This document shows positions 47,897-59,416 of a stretch of DNA of 64,000 nucleotides, piece after piece. This DNA comes from Asterias rubens. Its lineage: Eukaryota > Echinodermata > Asteroidea > Forcipulatida > Asteriidae. The stretch's first letter is position 1; the number at the start of each line of letters is the position of its first letter. The translations under genes and the position numbers were made by a program. The notes under the pieces are model-generated. The model was given only the letters and a program-made list of their open reading frames with translations. It searched no databases and had not been told where the DNA came from. The stretch is taken from positions 3,344,309 through 3,408,308 of the forward strand of contig NC_047065.1 of the NCBI RefSeq assembly GCF_902459465.1. Reading direction: 5' to 3'.

Positions 47897-48656
47897 TTAA
47901 AGGCAGTGGACACTATTGGTAATTGTCAAAGGCTAGCCTTCACAGTTGGTGTATCTCAACACAATATGCATAAAATAACTAACCTGTGAAAATTTGAGCT
48001 AAATCGGTCATCGAAGTTGCGAGATAATAATGAAAGAAAAAAACACCCTTGTCATACGAAGTTGTGTGCGTTTAGATGGTTGATTTCGAGACCTCAAGTT
48101 CTAAATATGAAGTCTCAAAATCAAATTCGTGGAAAATTATTTCTTTCTCGAAAACTATGTCACTTCAGAGGGAGCCGTTTCTCACAATGTGTTATGCCAT
48201 CAACCTCCGCACATTACTCGTCACCAAGAAAAGTTTTGTGCTGATAATTGTTTTGAGTAATTAGTCCACTGCCGTGGCAGTGGACACTATTGGTTATTAC
48301 TCAAAATAATTATTAGCATAAAACCTTTCTTGGTGACGAGTAATGGGAAGAGGTTGATGGTATAAAACATTGTGCGAAACGGCTCCCTCTGAAGTGCCAT
48401 AGTTTTCGAGAAAGAAGTAATTTTCCACAAATTTGATTTCGAGACCTCAGATTTAGAACGTGAGGTCTTGAAATCAACCATCTAAAACCACACAACTTCG
48501 TGTGACGATGTTGTTTTTTCCTTCATTATTATCTCGCAAGTTCGATGACCGATTGACCTCAAATTTTCACAGGTTTGTTATTTTATGCATATGTTGAGAT
48601 ACACCAACTGTGAAGGCTAGTCTTTAACAATTACCAATAGTGTCCACTGCCTTTAA
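47897..48656. repeat. Two MITE copies joined head to tail
   Basis: 47897-48273 and 48274-48656 are both GGCAGTGG-type copies meeting at TCCACTGCCGTGGCAGTGGA, with no TTAA between them. The short ORFs of 60-75 codons read from them in both directions are repeat-derived. The same arrangement is present in copy B at 54062-54816. Confidence 0.85.
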
Positions 48657-49796
48657 TGGTCGTGTACATCATTGGCAGTATTCATATCCGACTCTTCGGA
48701 GATGATATTGATCGACGTTCGGGTTTTTGTAGACGACTGTTTGATCCAGATAACAGTCAAGTCCGAAGAATTTTTTTTAAATTTAAACTGATCCGTTGCA
48801 CTAACTTATAAAATGTACACAGTACCAATTCTCCAGAGTTTTAAATTTTAAGTGCAAAGACATTAGTACAAACCGTAAAAGAAAGGCCCTTCGTAAATCA
48901 TATTAAATTGGTGATTTTTTGTTGTTATACACAATGGGTGTATAATGACCCTGGACGCTATTGGTAATTAGACCATGCAGTCTTCTCAGTTAATGTATCT
49001 CATCATATGCTTAAAAAAAAGTGGAAATTAATGCGAGATAATAATGAAAGAAAAAAACACACGAAGTTGTGTGCTTTCACCAGATGCTTGATTTCGAGCC
49101 CTCAAATTCTAATTCATGTCTCGAAATAAAATTCGTGGAAAGTCACTTCTTTCTGGAATACTACGTTACTTCAGAGGGACTCAGAGCAACAATGTTTTAT
49201 ACCTCGTGACCAAGTAAGGTTTTATGCTAATAAATATTTTGAGTAATTACCAAAAGTGTCCACTACCTTTTGGGCCCAAAATTGTCCACGAATTTGATTT
49301 CGAGACCTCAAAATGTGATTTTGTGTGACAAGGGTGTTTTTTCTTTCATTTTTATCTTGCAACTTCGACGACTGATTGAGCTCAAATGTTCACAGGTTTG
49401 TTATTTTATGCATATGTTGAGCTACACCAAGTGAGAAGACTGGTCTTTGATTATTACCAATAGTGTCAAGTGATAACGGAGACAGTGCACTTCTCCCAAT
49501 AATTTTTATATTACATATTATTTGTATTACCCATTCCACTGCATGGCGTTTAATATCATTTATAAGGAAAACCTGCTAAGCTCTTGGCTACACATGCATG
49601 TAAAACGTACCAACGATGATAGCAAATTTACTGTTTTTGTAAACAAAGTGTAACTGCAGCCATAATGCTATCATAAATCATACACTCGATCTTATTTTTA
49701 CAAGGTATTTTTTGCGAGATAATAGTTAACATGCGTCATTTCTTAATATTAAAGATGATGCGCACCAACCTTGAAGAGTAGATTATTCAAATCGAA

Positions 49797-49804
49797 TGAC
49801 GTCA
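49797..49804 (+). promoter_or_regulatory. CRE-type TGACGTCA in the recurring module, copy 1
   Basis: TGACGTCA follows ATTATTCAAATCGAA and precedes CAACTTCGATGCTGGCTGGT. The module occurs eight times in the right 14 kb. Palindromic TGACGTCA is the consensus for CREB/ATF-type factors; binding here is inferred. Confidence 0.4.
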
Positions 49805-50310
49805 CAACTTCGATGCTGGCTGGTTCGACTGTTGCATGGGAGAAGTTTGTGAGGAGAGCGTGTCACTCATTTATTTTGGGCGTCTTGCAACTTGTGCCAC
49901 TTTTCGGAGATGCAGGCATCATACCAAAGTATATTCATACTTATATTGAATTTAGTGAAATATTAGTCCAATTTTAACGTCGCCACCATTCTCTATATGG
50001 CAGTTTGATCGATACTGTAAATCGGTGGTCAATCTTTACACATCAAACATGTTCTTACGTCTCTTTCTTTTTCATTCGCGTGCGTTTTTTTCGTTCGCAC
50101 GTACTTTTTTTTCTCACAATTTGTATTTACGCATGTCCCTTTAAAAGTTCCTTTCGATTACTCTTTGAAGTCGCGTGTTTGTAATAAAGTGTTTAATATG
50201 TAAATTATAGAAAACGTTATTTGAAGCTCCCATGTGTTCAAAACCCTATTTTGTTAAAATCCTACACCAAAACAAAGTAAGAATGTTTTTCAACTGGAAT
50301 GCTATATTAG

Positions 50311-50743
50311 TAAGGGAATCAATGTGTGGGAAGAGGTTTTCAACTAGTGGTTTAATCCCAACGAGGCCTGTTTCTTGATAATTTACCGAGACGAAGTCGA
50401 GATAAATTATAAAGAACCAGGCCTCGGCGGGTTCAACCACTAGTTGAAAACCGATTCAAAACACTTTGATTCCCGTTCATAAATACTATTTCGGTCAAAA
50501 ACATCATCACTTTTTGGTCAAAAAGTAAAATAAATGCAAAAATTATAATTGTTAAATAATTTCTTTCAACACAACACCCCTCCAACTATGAAATGGTAAA
50601 ACCCTCCGCCGCGCCCTCGGGTAAACAACTCCTTATAAGGGAATGCATTAACACTTTTTACCGGTCATAAACAAAGGTTTATACACACCCACGTGACGCG
50701 CTCTCCACCAACAGGAATACGGAAACTGTCTGAGGTATTTATG
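50311..50743. mobile_element. Insertion in copy A absent from copy B, hairpin-bearing
   Basis: Copy B reads ATTAGGTAGTAGTGAACATT where copy A has about 430 extra bases between ATATTAG and AGTGAACATT. Its left part, 50314-50474, is a hairpin (GTTTTCAACTAGTGGTT with AACCACTAGTTGAAAAC; GAGGCCTG with CAGGCCTC). Outer words CATAAATAC and GTATTTATG also mirror. Confidence 0.75.
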
Positions 50744-50836
50744 AGTGAACATTATTTCAAAACCACCCGTCCCCCTTAACAAGATAAATTAGTAAAACTG
50801 AAGCCGCGTGTTTTGCAGTCGATTATCACATTTAAA

Positions 50837-51605
50837 GGCCCTGTAACACCTTGACATTTTAGTCAGCGTATGCCAACGTATGTCTCTAAAACGTTGGCGA
50901 ACGCTGAACTATCGATGGTTCAATTTTGAGCGTATACAAAGCGTATTCATAACGAGGTCGACGTATGCGTACCGTATTTAGTAACTTACATAGAATGTTT
51001 CCATAACGAATGCTTAGCGTGTTGCCGGCGTTCACAACTCATGTTCCACGATAGTCTAAAAGTACTGCATTGCGCGCGGCAGCGTATTGCTGACGATCAC
51101 ATGTAGAAGCCACAAAGAGGGTGCTTCTCAACGATTGAAATAATAACTGCACCTGACATCGTAGTTATCCGCCTGTGAACCCAATTTGTATATACCAATT
51201 CCCATAACCGCTGCCAATACGCCATTGTACGGTAGCTGTTCGTTAGAAACACGTTCAGTAAGTTCTGTGGTCGTCCGGAACACGTCAATTATGTTCGACA
51301 TAAGTTCAAAGCACGTTACTCAGAGGTTAGAAATAAGTTTTGGGTACGCTAGACGTATGTCGACTTAGGAATTAACGTGAACGTGTGTCAACGATCGTGT
51401 GCGTAACTATGCGGAACTTATGTGAGCCACACGCTGGCATACGTCAATAATGTTTGTGCATGCACACAATTTCTCGACGACCTCGCCTGACAATGACGTA
51501 TATCAGCGTGTTTCAGGGTGCTCTTAACTTATACAAAACATACCCATAACTTGTTTGACGTACGCAAGCGTATTCGCCAACATTTCCCCACGGTGTGACA
51601 GGGCC
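50837..51605. mobile_element. 769-bp TIR element with TTAAA flanks, rich in CGTA words
   Basis: The left end is GGCCCTGTAACACC and the right end GGTGTGACAGGGCC. TTAAA flanks it on both sides (50832-50836 and 51606-51610). Copy B has a single TTTAA at the matching place (56696-56700). The interior is dense in ACGTATG, GCGTATAC and AACGTAT words and unusually rich in CpG for this window. Confidence 0.85.
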
Positions 51606-51610
51606 TTAAA

Positions 51611-53282
51611 GTGCACACAAAATAATATAACAAACGGAAAATGTCCTTTGCTACTTAAACGGGATTACCTAATTTGATGATTCTTTTGTTACTAGATATT
51701 GGGATGGTACAGTTATTGGACGCTAGACGATTGAAATGGAGTTACTCTTCGATGAACGATTAATTTAACGGTAGGCTTATATATTGACGGAGTATATAGG
51801 AAGGGATGTTATTCCAACACAATCAAAGGCCCAGGGCCGAACGTGGTATATCGTAGGGGGTCCTGTTTTCAAGGTGTCCCTAAAATCGTGGCAAATCTTT
51901 TACCTCTCTGTGTGCGATGTAAACAGTCCCTAGATACAAAAATGTTGGTTTTATTTGCCAAGCAAAGAGTCTCCTCTCCCTTGACCAAACATTAGAAACA
52001 CGTAAGGCTCCACTAGTTATTTGTACTTGTAAATGCAAAAAAAAAGTTTGGTATTTTAGACATTTCTACAAGGTACAAAAATATGTCATTATGTTAAGGC
52101 CATATAAAAAAAATTGCCAACCGAAAATTGTTCATCAAACACTATTTCAATCCACAATTCACGATGATCAAATTATGTGACTGAACATTCTGCTGAGCAT
52201 TCAGAACAAAAATACAGAGGCCTAAAGAAGCCATGTGCCTTATATTTTGTTCTAATATTTTTTGAGATTACTTTTAAACCCTCGTATCAATACTATTATA
52301 AATATTACAATTTTAACATCAGCTTGGTGATTCAACTATCGCTTTTTATTTTTACGCTTTATTATAAATAGTAAGGAATTCTTTTTATTAAAAATATATA
52401 AAAATCAAATTTAAAAGCCAATAATTATTCACACTTTTTATTTAATTTCGATTAAAAAAATTTTTTTTACCGTGGTAATTTTTAAAATGTCATAAAAAAT
52501 ATTGTGAATAAAATGAAGACAACTGCTGGCTATAGAGTCATACACAGAGTCTCACAGAACACTTGCAGTCACTGCAGATATTTCTTCCACGTATGGCTTC
52601 ACCGGGAAACCATTCTTTCTCGTTTGCCTTGAAAACAGGAAAAACTCAAAACAAATGGGACCAGTTGAAGTCATTGAAGATCGGTGTGTGGTGTGAACAT
52701 TTCAATGTCCATCAAGTTTTAATTTATGTTTACATACTTAATATAAACAAATGAAGATAATTAGGGCATCGGTTGATATATCGCATCATTATTTTTTTTC
52801 CAATTCAGAGAAAAAGGCATTATTTTTTTTCCAATTCAGAGAAAAAAGCCTAATACCGTGAAAACTGGTAAGAGGAGGAAAAGTAGACCCTTCATTGTGT
52901 ATGTTTATTATTTCCCCAGAGGTTGCACAGGAATACGGACTATTTGGGATTCAATCAGCAGCTTCTATTTATTCGTGATTTCGAAAGGTAAAATACAACA
53001 AGCCACTTTGTTTGAGTCTTCGGGTTTGGAATGGCCATTGTTGGGTTATAACACAATGAAACAATGGATCCCACGTTTGTTTTTTGCAACTTGGACTCCA
53101 CAGAGGAATTCTTTGGAAAAGGGAATACTAGAAAACAATAGCACGACCCCACAAACCCGATCAATTTTCGACTACGCTGCCGTGTGTATAGATAAAACAA
53201 AGAAATCAACGCCTCGTCTGTTTTTTAAGTCATGGCTCAAGAGTCACTTTTATAGAGTATCTATACGTGAGTCATGCGTGCG
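51611..53282. other. AT-rich DNA without a recognised gene
   Basis: CATTATTTTTTTTCCAATTC is duplicated at 52788 and 52819. A 142-codon plus-strand ORF at 52858-53286 has no domain, signal peptide or splice context that I can defend. Confidence 0.35.
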
Positions 53283-53605
53283 TTAAAGGCAGTGGACACT
53301 ATTGGTAATTACTCAAAATAATTATTAGCATTAAACTTTACTTGGTAATGAGTAATGGGGAGAGGTTGATGGTATAAAACATTGTGAGAAACGGCTCCCT
53401 CTGAAGTGACATAGTTTTCGAGAAAGAGGTCTCGAAATCAATTCTAAAAGCACACAACTTCGTGTGACAAGGGTGTTTTATCTTTCATTATTATCATGCA
53501 ACTTCAACGACCGATTGAGCTAACTTTTTCACAGGCTTGTTATTTTATGCTTATGTTGTGAAACACCAAGTGAGAAGACTGGGCTTTGACAATTACCAAA
53601 CGTGC
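53283..53605. repeat. MITE copy, chimeric: GGCAGTGG left end, GTGCACCTTCCCC right end
   Basis: It starts TTAAAGGCAGTGGACACTAT like the common family but ends TTACCAAACGTGCACCTTCC like the sub-type at 47089-47458. Copy B of the segmental duplication begins within its right arm, which may be where the exchange took place. Confidence 0.65.
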
Positions 53606-54671
53606 ACCTTCCCCTGAAGGGATTCTGTCTTTAATAATGTATTACATCTAACTTGGCAACGAACAGCGAAGAGCTGTTGATAGTATAAAACATTGTGAGA
53701 AACGGTTCCCTCTGAAGTAAACATAGTTTTTTAGGTAATTTCTCACTCAAATAATTAATTACTTTCATGCACCTGAAAGCACGAACACACATTCTTTGGT
53801 GCAACAGTTAGGGTGTTTTTCCCGTTTATTACTCTCTTCCAACCGCGATGACCAATTGAGTCAAAATTGTCACAGCTTTGTTATTCGATCCATATATGAT
53901 AGGATACACTCAAGTGAGAATACTGGTCATGAATTACAAAAGTGCCTTTAAAAAACGCGGCAACGTCAGTTTGAGTCGGAGGAAGAATCATTACGAGCAC
54001 GTGCGTGCTGCAGGATAATCTTATTATAAAGATATTGGGGTATTTTCTGGCTACGTTCTTTTTAAAGGCAGTGGGCACTATTTGTAATTGTCAAAGACTA
54101 GCCTTCACAGTTGGTGTATCTCAACACAGTATGCATAAGATAACTAACCTGTGAAAATTTGAGCTAAATCGGTCATCGAAGTTGCGAGATAATAATGAAA
54201 GAAAAAAACACCCTTGTCATACGAAGTTGTGTGCGTTTAGATGGTTGATTTCGAGACCTCAAGTTCTAAATCCGAGGTCTCAAAATCAAATGCGTGGAAA
54301 ATTATTTCTTTCTCGAAAACTATGTCACTTCAGAGGGAGCCGTTTCTCACAATGTGTTATGCCATCAACCTCCGCACATTACTCGTCACCAAGAAAGGTT
54401 TTGTGCTGATAATTGTTTTGAGTAAAATTGCCGTGGCAGTGGACACTATTGGTTATTACACAAAATAATTATTAGCATAAAACCTTTCTTGGTGACGAGT
54501 AATGGGAAGAGGTTGATGGTATAAAACATTGTGCGAAGCGGCTCCCTCTGAAGTGCCATAGTTTTCGAGAAAGAAGTAATTTTCCACAAATTTGATTTCG
54601 AGACCTCAGATTTAGAACTTGAGGTCTTGAAATCAACCATCTAAAACCACACAACTTCGTGTGACGATGTT
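53530..54671 (+). repeat. Segmental duplication copy B, part before the tandem unit
   Basis: It aligns to 47367-48505 and contains two further joined MITE copies (54062-54435 and 54436-54816). Copy B continues into the tandem unit at 54672. Confidence 0.85.
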
Positions 54672-55052
54672 GTTTTTTTCCTTCATTATTATCTCGCACA
54701 TTTGATGACCGATTGAGCTCAAATTTTCACAGGTTTGTTATTTTATGCATATGTTGAGATACACCAACTGTGGAGGCTAGTCTTTGACAAGTACCAATAG
54801 TGTCCACTGCCTTTAATGGTCGTGTACATCATTGGCAGTATACATATCTGACTCTTCGGAGATGATATTGATCGACGTTCGGGTTTTTGTAGACGACTGT
54901 TTGATTCAGATAACAGTCAAGTCCGAAGAAATTTTTTAATTTAAACTGATCCGTTGCACTAATTTATAAAATTTACACAGTACCAATTCTCCAGAGTTTT
55001 AAATTTTAAGTGCAAAGACATTAGTACAAACCGTAAAAGAAAGGCCCTTCGT

Positions 55053-55096
55053 TTAAAGGCTTTTGCATTAGGCGCTTTAGGCGCTTTACAAATGTC

Positions 55097-55150
<54 letters not shown>

Positions 55151-55152
55151 GT
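55053..55152 (+). mobile_element. Retroposed fragment with (TTA)n tail and TTCGT duplication
   Basis: TTCGT occurs at 55048-55052 and again at 55148-55152. Between them is TTAAAGGCTTTTGCATTAGG, then GCGCTTTACAAATGTC and a (TTA)n run. Copy A has TTCGT once (48890-48894) with nothing between. It looks like a truncated SINE or LINE 3-prime end. Confidence 0.85.
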
Positions 55153-56084
55153 AAATCATATTAAATGGGTGATGATTTGTTGTTGTTGTACACAATGGGT
55201 TTAGTGCCATAATGACCCTGGACGCTATTGGTAATTGTCAAAGACCATGCAGTCTTCTCAGTTAATGTATCTCATCATATGCATAAAGAAAAATATGGAA
55301 ATTAATTTTGAGCCTAATTGCTCATCAAAGTTGCGAGATAATAATGAAAGAAAAAACACATGAAGTTGTGTGCTTTCACCAGATGCTTGATTTCGAGCCC
55401 TCAAATTCTAATTCAGGTCTCGAAATAAAATTCATGGAAAGTCACTTCTTTCTGGAAAACTACGTTACTTCGGAGGGTCTCGGAGCAAAATGGTTTATAC
55501 CTCGTGATCAAGTAAGGTTTTATGCTAATAATTATTTTGAGTAATTACCAAAAGTGTCCACTGCCTTTGGGCCCAAAATTGTCCACGAATTTGATTTCGA
55601 GACCTCAAAATGTGATTTTGTGTGACAAGGGTGTTTTTTCTTTCATTATTATCTTGCAACTTCGACGACTGATTGCGCTCAAATTTTTCACAGGTTTGTT
55701 ATTTTATGCATATGTAGAGACACACCCAGTGAGAAGACTGGTCTTTGATTATTATCAATAGTATCCAGCGATAACGGAAACAGTGCAATTCTCCCAATAA
55801 TTTTTATATTACATATTTTTATTACCCACTTTACTGCATGGCGTTCAACATCATTAATATGGAAAAGTTCTTGGCTACACCATGCATGTCAAACGTACCA
55901 ACGATGAAAGCAAATTTACTATTTTTGTAAACAAAGTGTTACTGCAGCAGTAATGCTATCACAAATCATACACTCGATCTTCTTTTTAAAAGGTATTTTT
56001 TGCGAGATAACAGCGAACATGCGTCATTTCTTTATATTAAAGATGATGCGCACCAACCTTGAAGAGCAGATTATTCAAATCGAA

Positions 56085-56092
56085 TGACGTCA
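56085..56092 (+). promoter_or_regulatory. CRE-type TGACGTCA in the recurring module, unit 1
   Basis: It lies about 680 bases upstream of the secreted-protein ORF at 56768, in the context ATTATTCAAATCGAA. The unit 2 equivalent is at 60351-60358. Other copies of the site in units 1 and 2 are at 57810-57817, 58828-58835, 62076-62083 and 63112-63119. Confidence 0.4.
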
Positions 56093-56767
56093 CAACTTCG
56101 ATGCTGGCTGGTTCGACTGTTGCATGGGAGAAGTTTGTTAGGAGAGCGTGTCACTCATATATTTAGGGCGTCTTGCAACTTGTGCCACTTTTCGGAGATG
56201 CAGGCATTATACCAAAGTATATTCATACTGAATTTAGTGGAATATGAGTACAATTTTAACGGCGCCACCATTCTGTATGACAGTTTGATCGATACTGTAA
56301 ATCGGTGGTAAATCTTTACACATCAAACATTTTCTTACGTCTTTTTCTTTTTCATTTGCGTGCTATTTTTTCGTTCGCACGTAGTTTTTTTCTCACAATT
56401 TGTTTTCACGCATGTCCCTTTAAAAGCTCCGTAGCCAATTAAGCGGCTTCCGATAAAACTCTGTGAAGTCGCGTGTTTGTAATAATATGTGCATAGGCCT
56501 ATAATAACCATACGTGTAACTTTTGGTTTTATAACGCACTGTTAAAAACCCTACACCAAGACCAAGTCAGAAATATTTTCAACTAGAATGCTGTATTAGG
56601 TAGTAGTGAACATTATTTTGAAACCACCCCTCCGCCTTTACAGAATAGAACAATAAACAAAATCGGGGCCGCATCTTTTGAAATCGATTGTCAAATTTAA
56701 GTTTAGTACAAAGCCGAGGAAACTATTGCGAAAAGTAAACATTGCAAACTGAAAGTCATTTTTTTTT

Positions 56768-57097
56768 ATGGGGCAATTAGTGATATTTTTATTGACTTTT
56801 ACAACGCATATTTCATGCTGGACTCGTGGACAAGTCGTTAATGTCTGTCACGGTGATGCTCTCTCAAACTGCTCTCGCGAAATTCCTGATAGTTGCGAGA
56901 GCAGTGGTGTCGCGAAAAAACTGTGTAAGTTTTCAGCCGAATATGAACGCCAAACGGACCAAAGACGATTGCGGTTTAATTACAACGTTGTCGTTAAAGA
57001 CAAGAAGTGTAACTGCAGCCATACCATAACTCAGTGTTTTTTAAGGGTCTGGGTACTTTTCGTAGGACACAAAACACAATGTTCGTATTTACATTAA
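56768..57097 (+). CDS. Candidate small secreted Cys-rich protein, unit 1 copy
   Basis: A 109-codon ORF starting MGQLVIFLLTFTTHISCWTR, a good signal peptide with a hydrophobic core at residues 3-17. The mature part has Cys in VCHGDALSNCSREIPDSCE, KLCKF and KKCNCSH, and one N-glycosylation site in each of SNCS and CNCS (NCS). I recognise no domain. It may be only the first exon of a longer gene: CTGT/GTAAGT inside the ORF could be a donor. The copy at 61034 is identical in protein. No upstream TATA box is evident. It could also be a chance ORF. Confidence 0.35.
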   Translation: MGQLVIFLLTFTTHISCWTRGQVVNVCHGDALSNCSREIPDSCESSGVAKKLCKFSAEYERQTDQRRLRFNYNVVVKDKKCNCSHTITQCFLRVWVLFVGHKTQCSYLH

Positions 57098-57605
57098 ACT
57101 TACACAGTTTGAAAATGTAGAAAGCTTCCCTTGAAATATAAAAGGGCGCTGTAGTTTTTGAGAAATGAGTAAAAAAAGTCACGAAATTAATTTTCGTCTC
57201 AGTTTACGTTACGTTCAAACACTTATTCTGTGAGAGGCACTGCAGCTGTTGAAAGTATATATTGAGAAAGGATAACAGATCGAAGTTTGGACATTAATTT
57301 CCACTCAAAATCATTTAACGACTATGATTCGAGTCTATCTGTTCGAGGCCAGATATATGCGGTTTGTATTCGCTGTAACCTAAACCAGTGGAGATTTGGC
57401 ATTCTTGTGAAAATACGGTGATGTCGGGATAGTTTCTCAGCAAACAGCATTTGAAACATTCAGATTGTGATTTTAATGGTATCTTTCATTGTAACTTGTT
57501 GTATAAATCAGCATCAGGTTGACAAAAACCAATGACCCTAAACCTTTAATTCGCGTTTTTGTGTGTTTTGCGAGATGCGCCGGATACCAACATTGTCCTT
57601 TATAC

Positions 57606-57751
57606 TGTGCGTCCGTTTAGCTTCCCTGAGTCGACCCCGGTGTGTGTCGTTTTTTTTTCTCCAGGAAGAACGTGGATAATTATCTGCACACGTTTTTCCT
57701 GGAAAAAATACGCCACACACCGGGGTCGACACGGGGAAGCTAATCGAACGC
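57606..57751. repeat. 146-bp hairpin with GTGCGTCCGTTTAGCTTCCC ends, unit 1
   Basis: GAGTCGACCCCGGTGTGTG pairs with CACACACCGGGGTCGAC, with outer arms GTGCGTCCGTTTAGCTTCCC and GGGGAAGCTAATCGAACGCA. A second copy is at 58627-58771, and both recur in unit 2 (61872-62017 and 62911-63055). A related end is at 36643. Confidence 0.85.
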
Positions 57752-57986
57752 ACCCATAATACAAAAGAAGATGCTCACAATCCTTGGGGAGCAGATTATG
57801 CAAAACGAATGACGTCACCACTTTCAGAGTGGGTGGTTCGACTGGTCCGTGTTAGGAAGTTTGTGAGACGAGTGTGACGTTCATTCATTTGGGGTGGTTC
57901 GACTGGTGTGTGTGAGAAGGCATAACAGGGCTTTTCGCAAATCTCTCAGAAAAGCCCTGGATAAGGGCATTCAATATGATTGTTTT

Positions 57987-57987
<1 letters not shown>

Positions 57988-58020
<33 letters not shown>

Positions 58021-58374
58021 GACTTGTAATGCGCACATATCCACCCTGCTGGGTGTTCAAGGCGCAGTAAAACCAAAAACAAAACAAAAACAAAACACAA
58101 CACAAAGAAAAACAGACACAACAAAATTAGTCATTGAAAACCTGTGACATAAGATAAGTTTTGAGAAGAGACTTGAATTTTGCGTTACAAACACAAGATC
58201 GAAAATTAAGTGGTAGAGAGTTCCAGATGCGTGGCGCGGCTGAAGAAAAAGACCTGTTTTTTCACACAATCGAAATCTTTTTATAGTCATATGACTCGAT
58301 TTCCCTATTCTTTGAAAATATTTTAAGTGAATTTCACCAATACGTGTTATCCTCCAATGAAGTAATATTGACAT
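57988..58374 (-). mobile_element. 3-prime end of a non-LTR retrotransposon, unit 1
   Basis: On the minus strand, 58252-58127 reads SFSSAAPRIWNSLPLNFRSC, then a Lys/Leu-rich stretch (KFKSLLKTYLMS), then a stop. AAPRIWNSLP is the characteristic extreme C terminus of CR1/Jockey-like LINE reverse transcriptases. The 3-prime UTR ends CAAGTCTTATTATT, with the (TAA)n tract at 57988-58020 as its tail. Only the end is present and it has a stop upstream, so it is dead. Confidence 0.8.
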
Positions 58375-58626
58375 CAGCTATTAACAGTCTCCCTTACATA
58401 ATACATAACTGACACATAATATTAATAGGGAGATGATTTTAGCTGTGCTCATAATAGGTCGTGCGTGATTGAAAAACTATTGTTCGGAGTAACTTCGGAC
58501 TCGTGAGCAAAAGACCTGAATGTAAATTTCTAGTTTCTTGGTGATAACGTTTAATAGCCCACACATCGTATAAATACCACCCATGGAAAAACCATGCGCC
58601 GGATACCAACATTGTCCTTTATACTG

Positions 58627-58771
58627 TGCGTCCGTTTAGCTTCCCTGAGTCGACCCCGGTGTGTGTCGTTTTTTTCTCCAGGACGAACGTGGGTAGTTAT
58701 CTGCACACGTTCTTCCTGGAACACAATACGCCACACACCGGGGTCGACCCGGGGAAGCTAATCGAACGCAC
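58627..58771. repeat. 145-bp hairpin, second copy in unit 1
   Basis: Same arms as at 57606-57751 (TCGACCCCGGTGTGTG with CACACACCGGGGTCGA), followed after about 30 bases by the TTGGGGAGCAGATTATGC module. The hairpin and module therefore moved together. Confidence 0.85.
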
Positions 58772-59362
58772 CCATAATACGAAAGAAGATGCGTACAATC
58801 CTTGGGGAGCAGATTATGCAAAACGAATGACGTCACCACTTTCAGAGTAGGTGGTTCGACTGGTGCGTGTTAGGAAGTTTGTGAGACGAGCGTGCCGTTC
58901 ATTTATTTGGGGTGGTTCGACTGGTGCGTTTGTCATTGTTTTTTTCCTTCATTATTATCTCGCACATTTGATGACCGATTGAGCTCAAATTTTCACAGGT
59001 TTGTTATTTTATGCATATGTTGAGATACACCAACTGTGGAGGCTAGTCTTTGACAAGTACCAATAGTGTCCACTGCCTTTAATGGTCGTGTACATCATTG
59101 GCAGTATACATATCTGACTCTTCGGAGATGATATTGATCGACGTTCGGGTTTTTGTAGACGACTGTTTGATTCAGATAACAGTCAAGTCCGAAGAAATTT
59201 TTTAATTTAAACTGATCCGTTGCACTAATTTATAAAATTTACACAGTACCAATTCTCCAGAGTTTTAAATTTTAAGTGCAAAGACATTAGTACAAACCGT
59301 AAAAGAAAGGCCCTTCGTTTAAAGGCTTTTGCATTAGGCGCTTTAGGCGCTTTACAAATGTC

Positions 59363-59416
<54 letters not shown>

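Larger units (their letters stand above)
47367..50312 (+). repeat. Segmental duplication, older copy A
   Basis: This block aligns to about 53530-56640 (copy B) with a near-constant offset of about 6165, then 6313 after insertions. Examples are CTTCCCCTGAAGGGATTCTG at 47443 and 53606, and GAATGACGTCACAACTTCGA at 49795 and 56083. Differences are a few percent by eye. It contains several MITE copies. Copy A lacks the (TTA)n insertion of copy B and carries its own insertions after 50310. Confidence 0.9.
54672..58937 (+). repeat. Tandem duplication, unit 1 (4266 bp)
   Basis: The sequence from GTTTTTTTCCTTCATTATTA at 54672 to GGTGCGTTTGTCATT at 58937 is repeated as unit 2 with an offset of exactly 4266 over most of its length. 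Differences seen are microsatellite length, one 24-base indel and a few substitutions. It contains the older copy B sequence, a secreted-protein ORF, two short hairpins, a LINE end and three TGACGTCA modules. Confidence 0.97.

Noticed and set aside
48017-48495. Several 60-75 codon ORFs on both strands, repeated at 54182-54699
   Set aside because: All are readings of the palindromic MITE; the same peptides recur wherever the element occurs.
52858-53286. 142-codon plus-strand ORF
   Set aside because: Composition is unremarkable, there is no domain or signal peptide, and it runs into a MITE end. Transcript evidence would be needed.
57538-58850. Overlapping 60-78 codon ORFs around the hairpins
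   Set aside because: They read through the inverted repeat in both directions and recur in unit 2, with no sign of coding selection.
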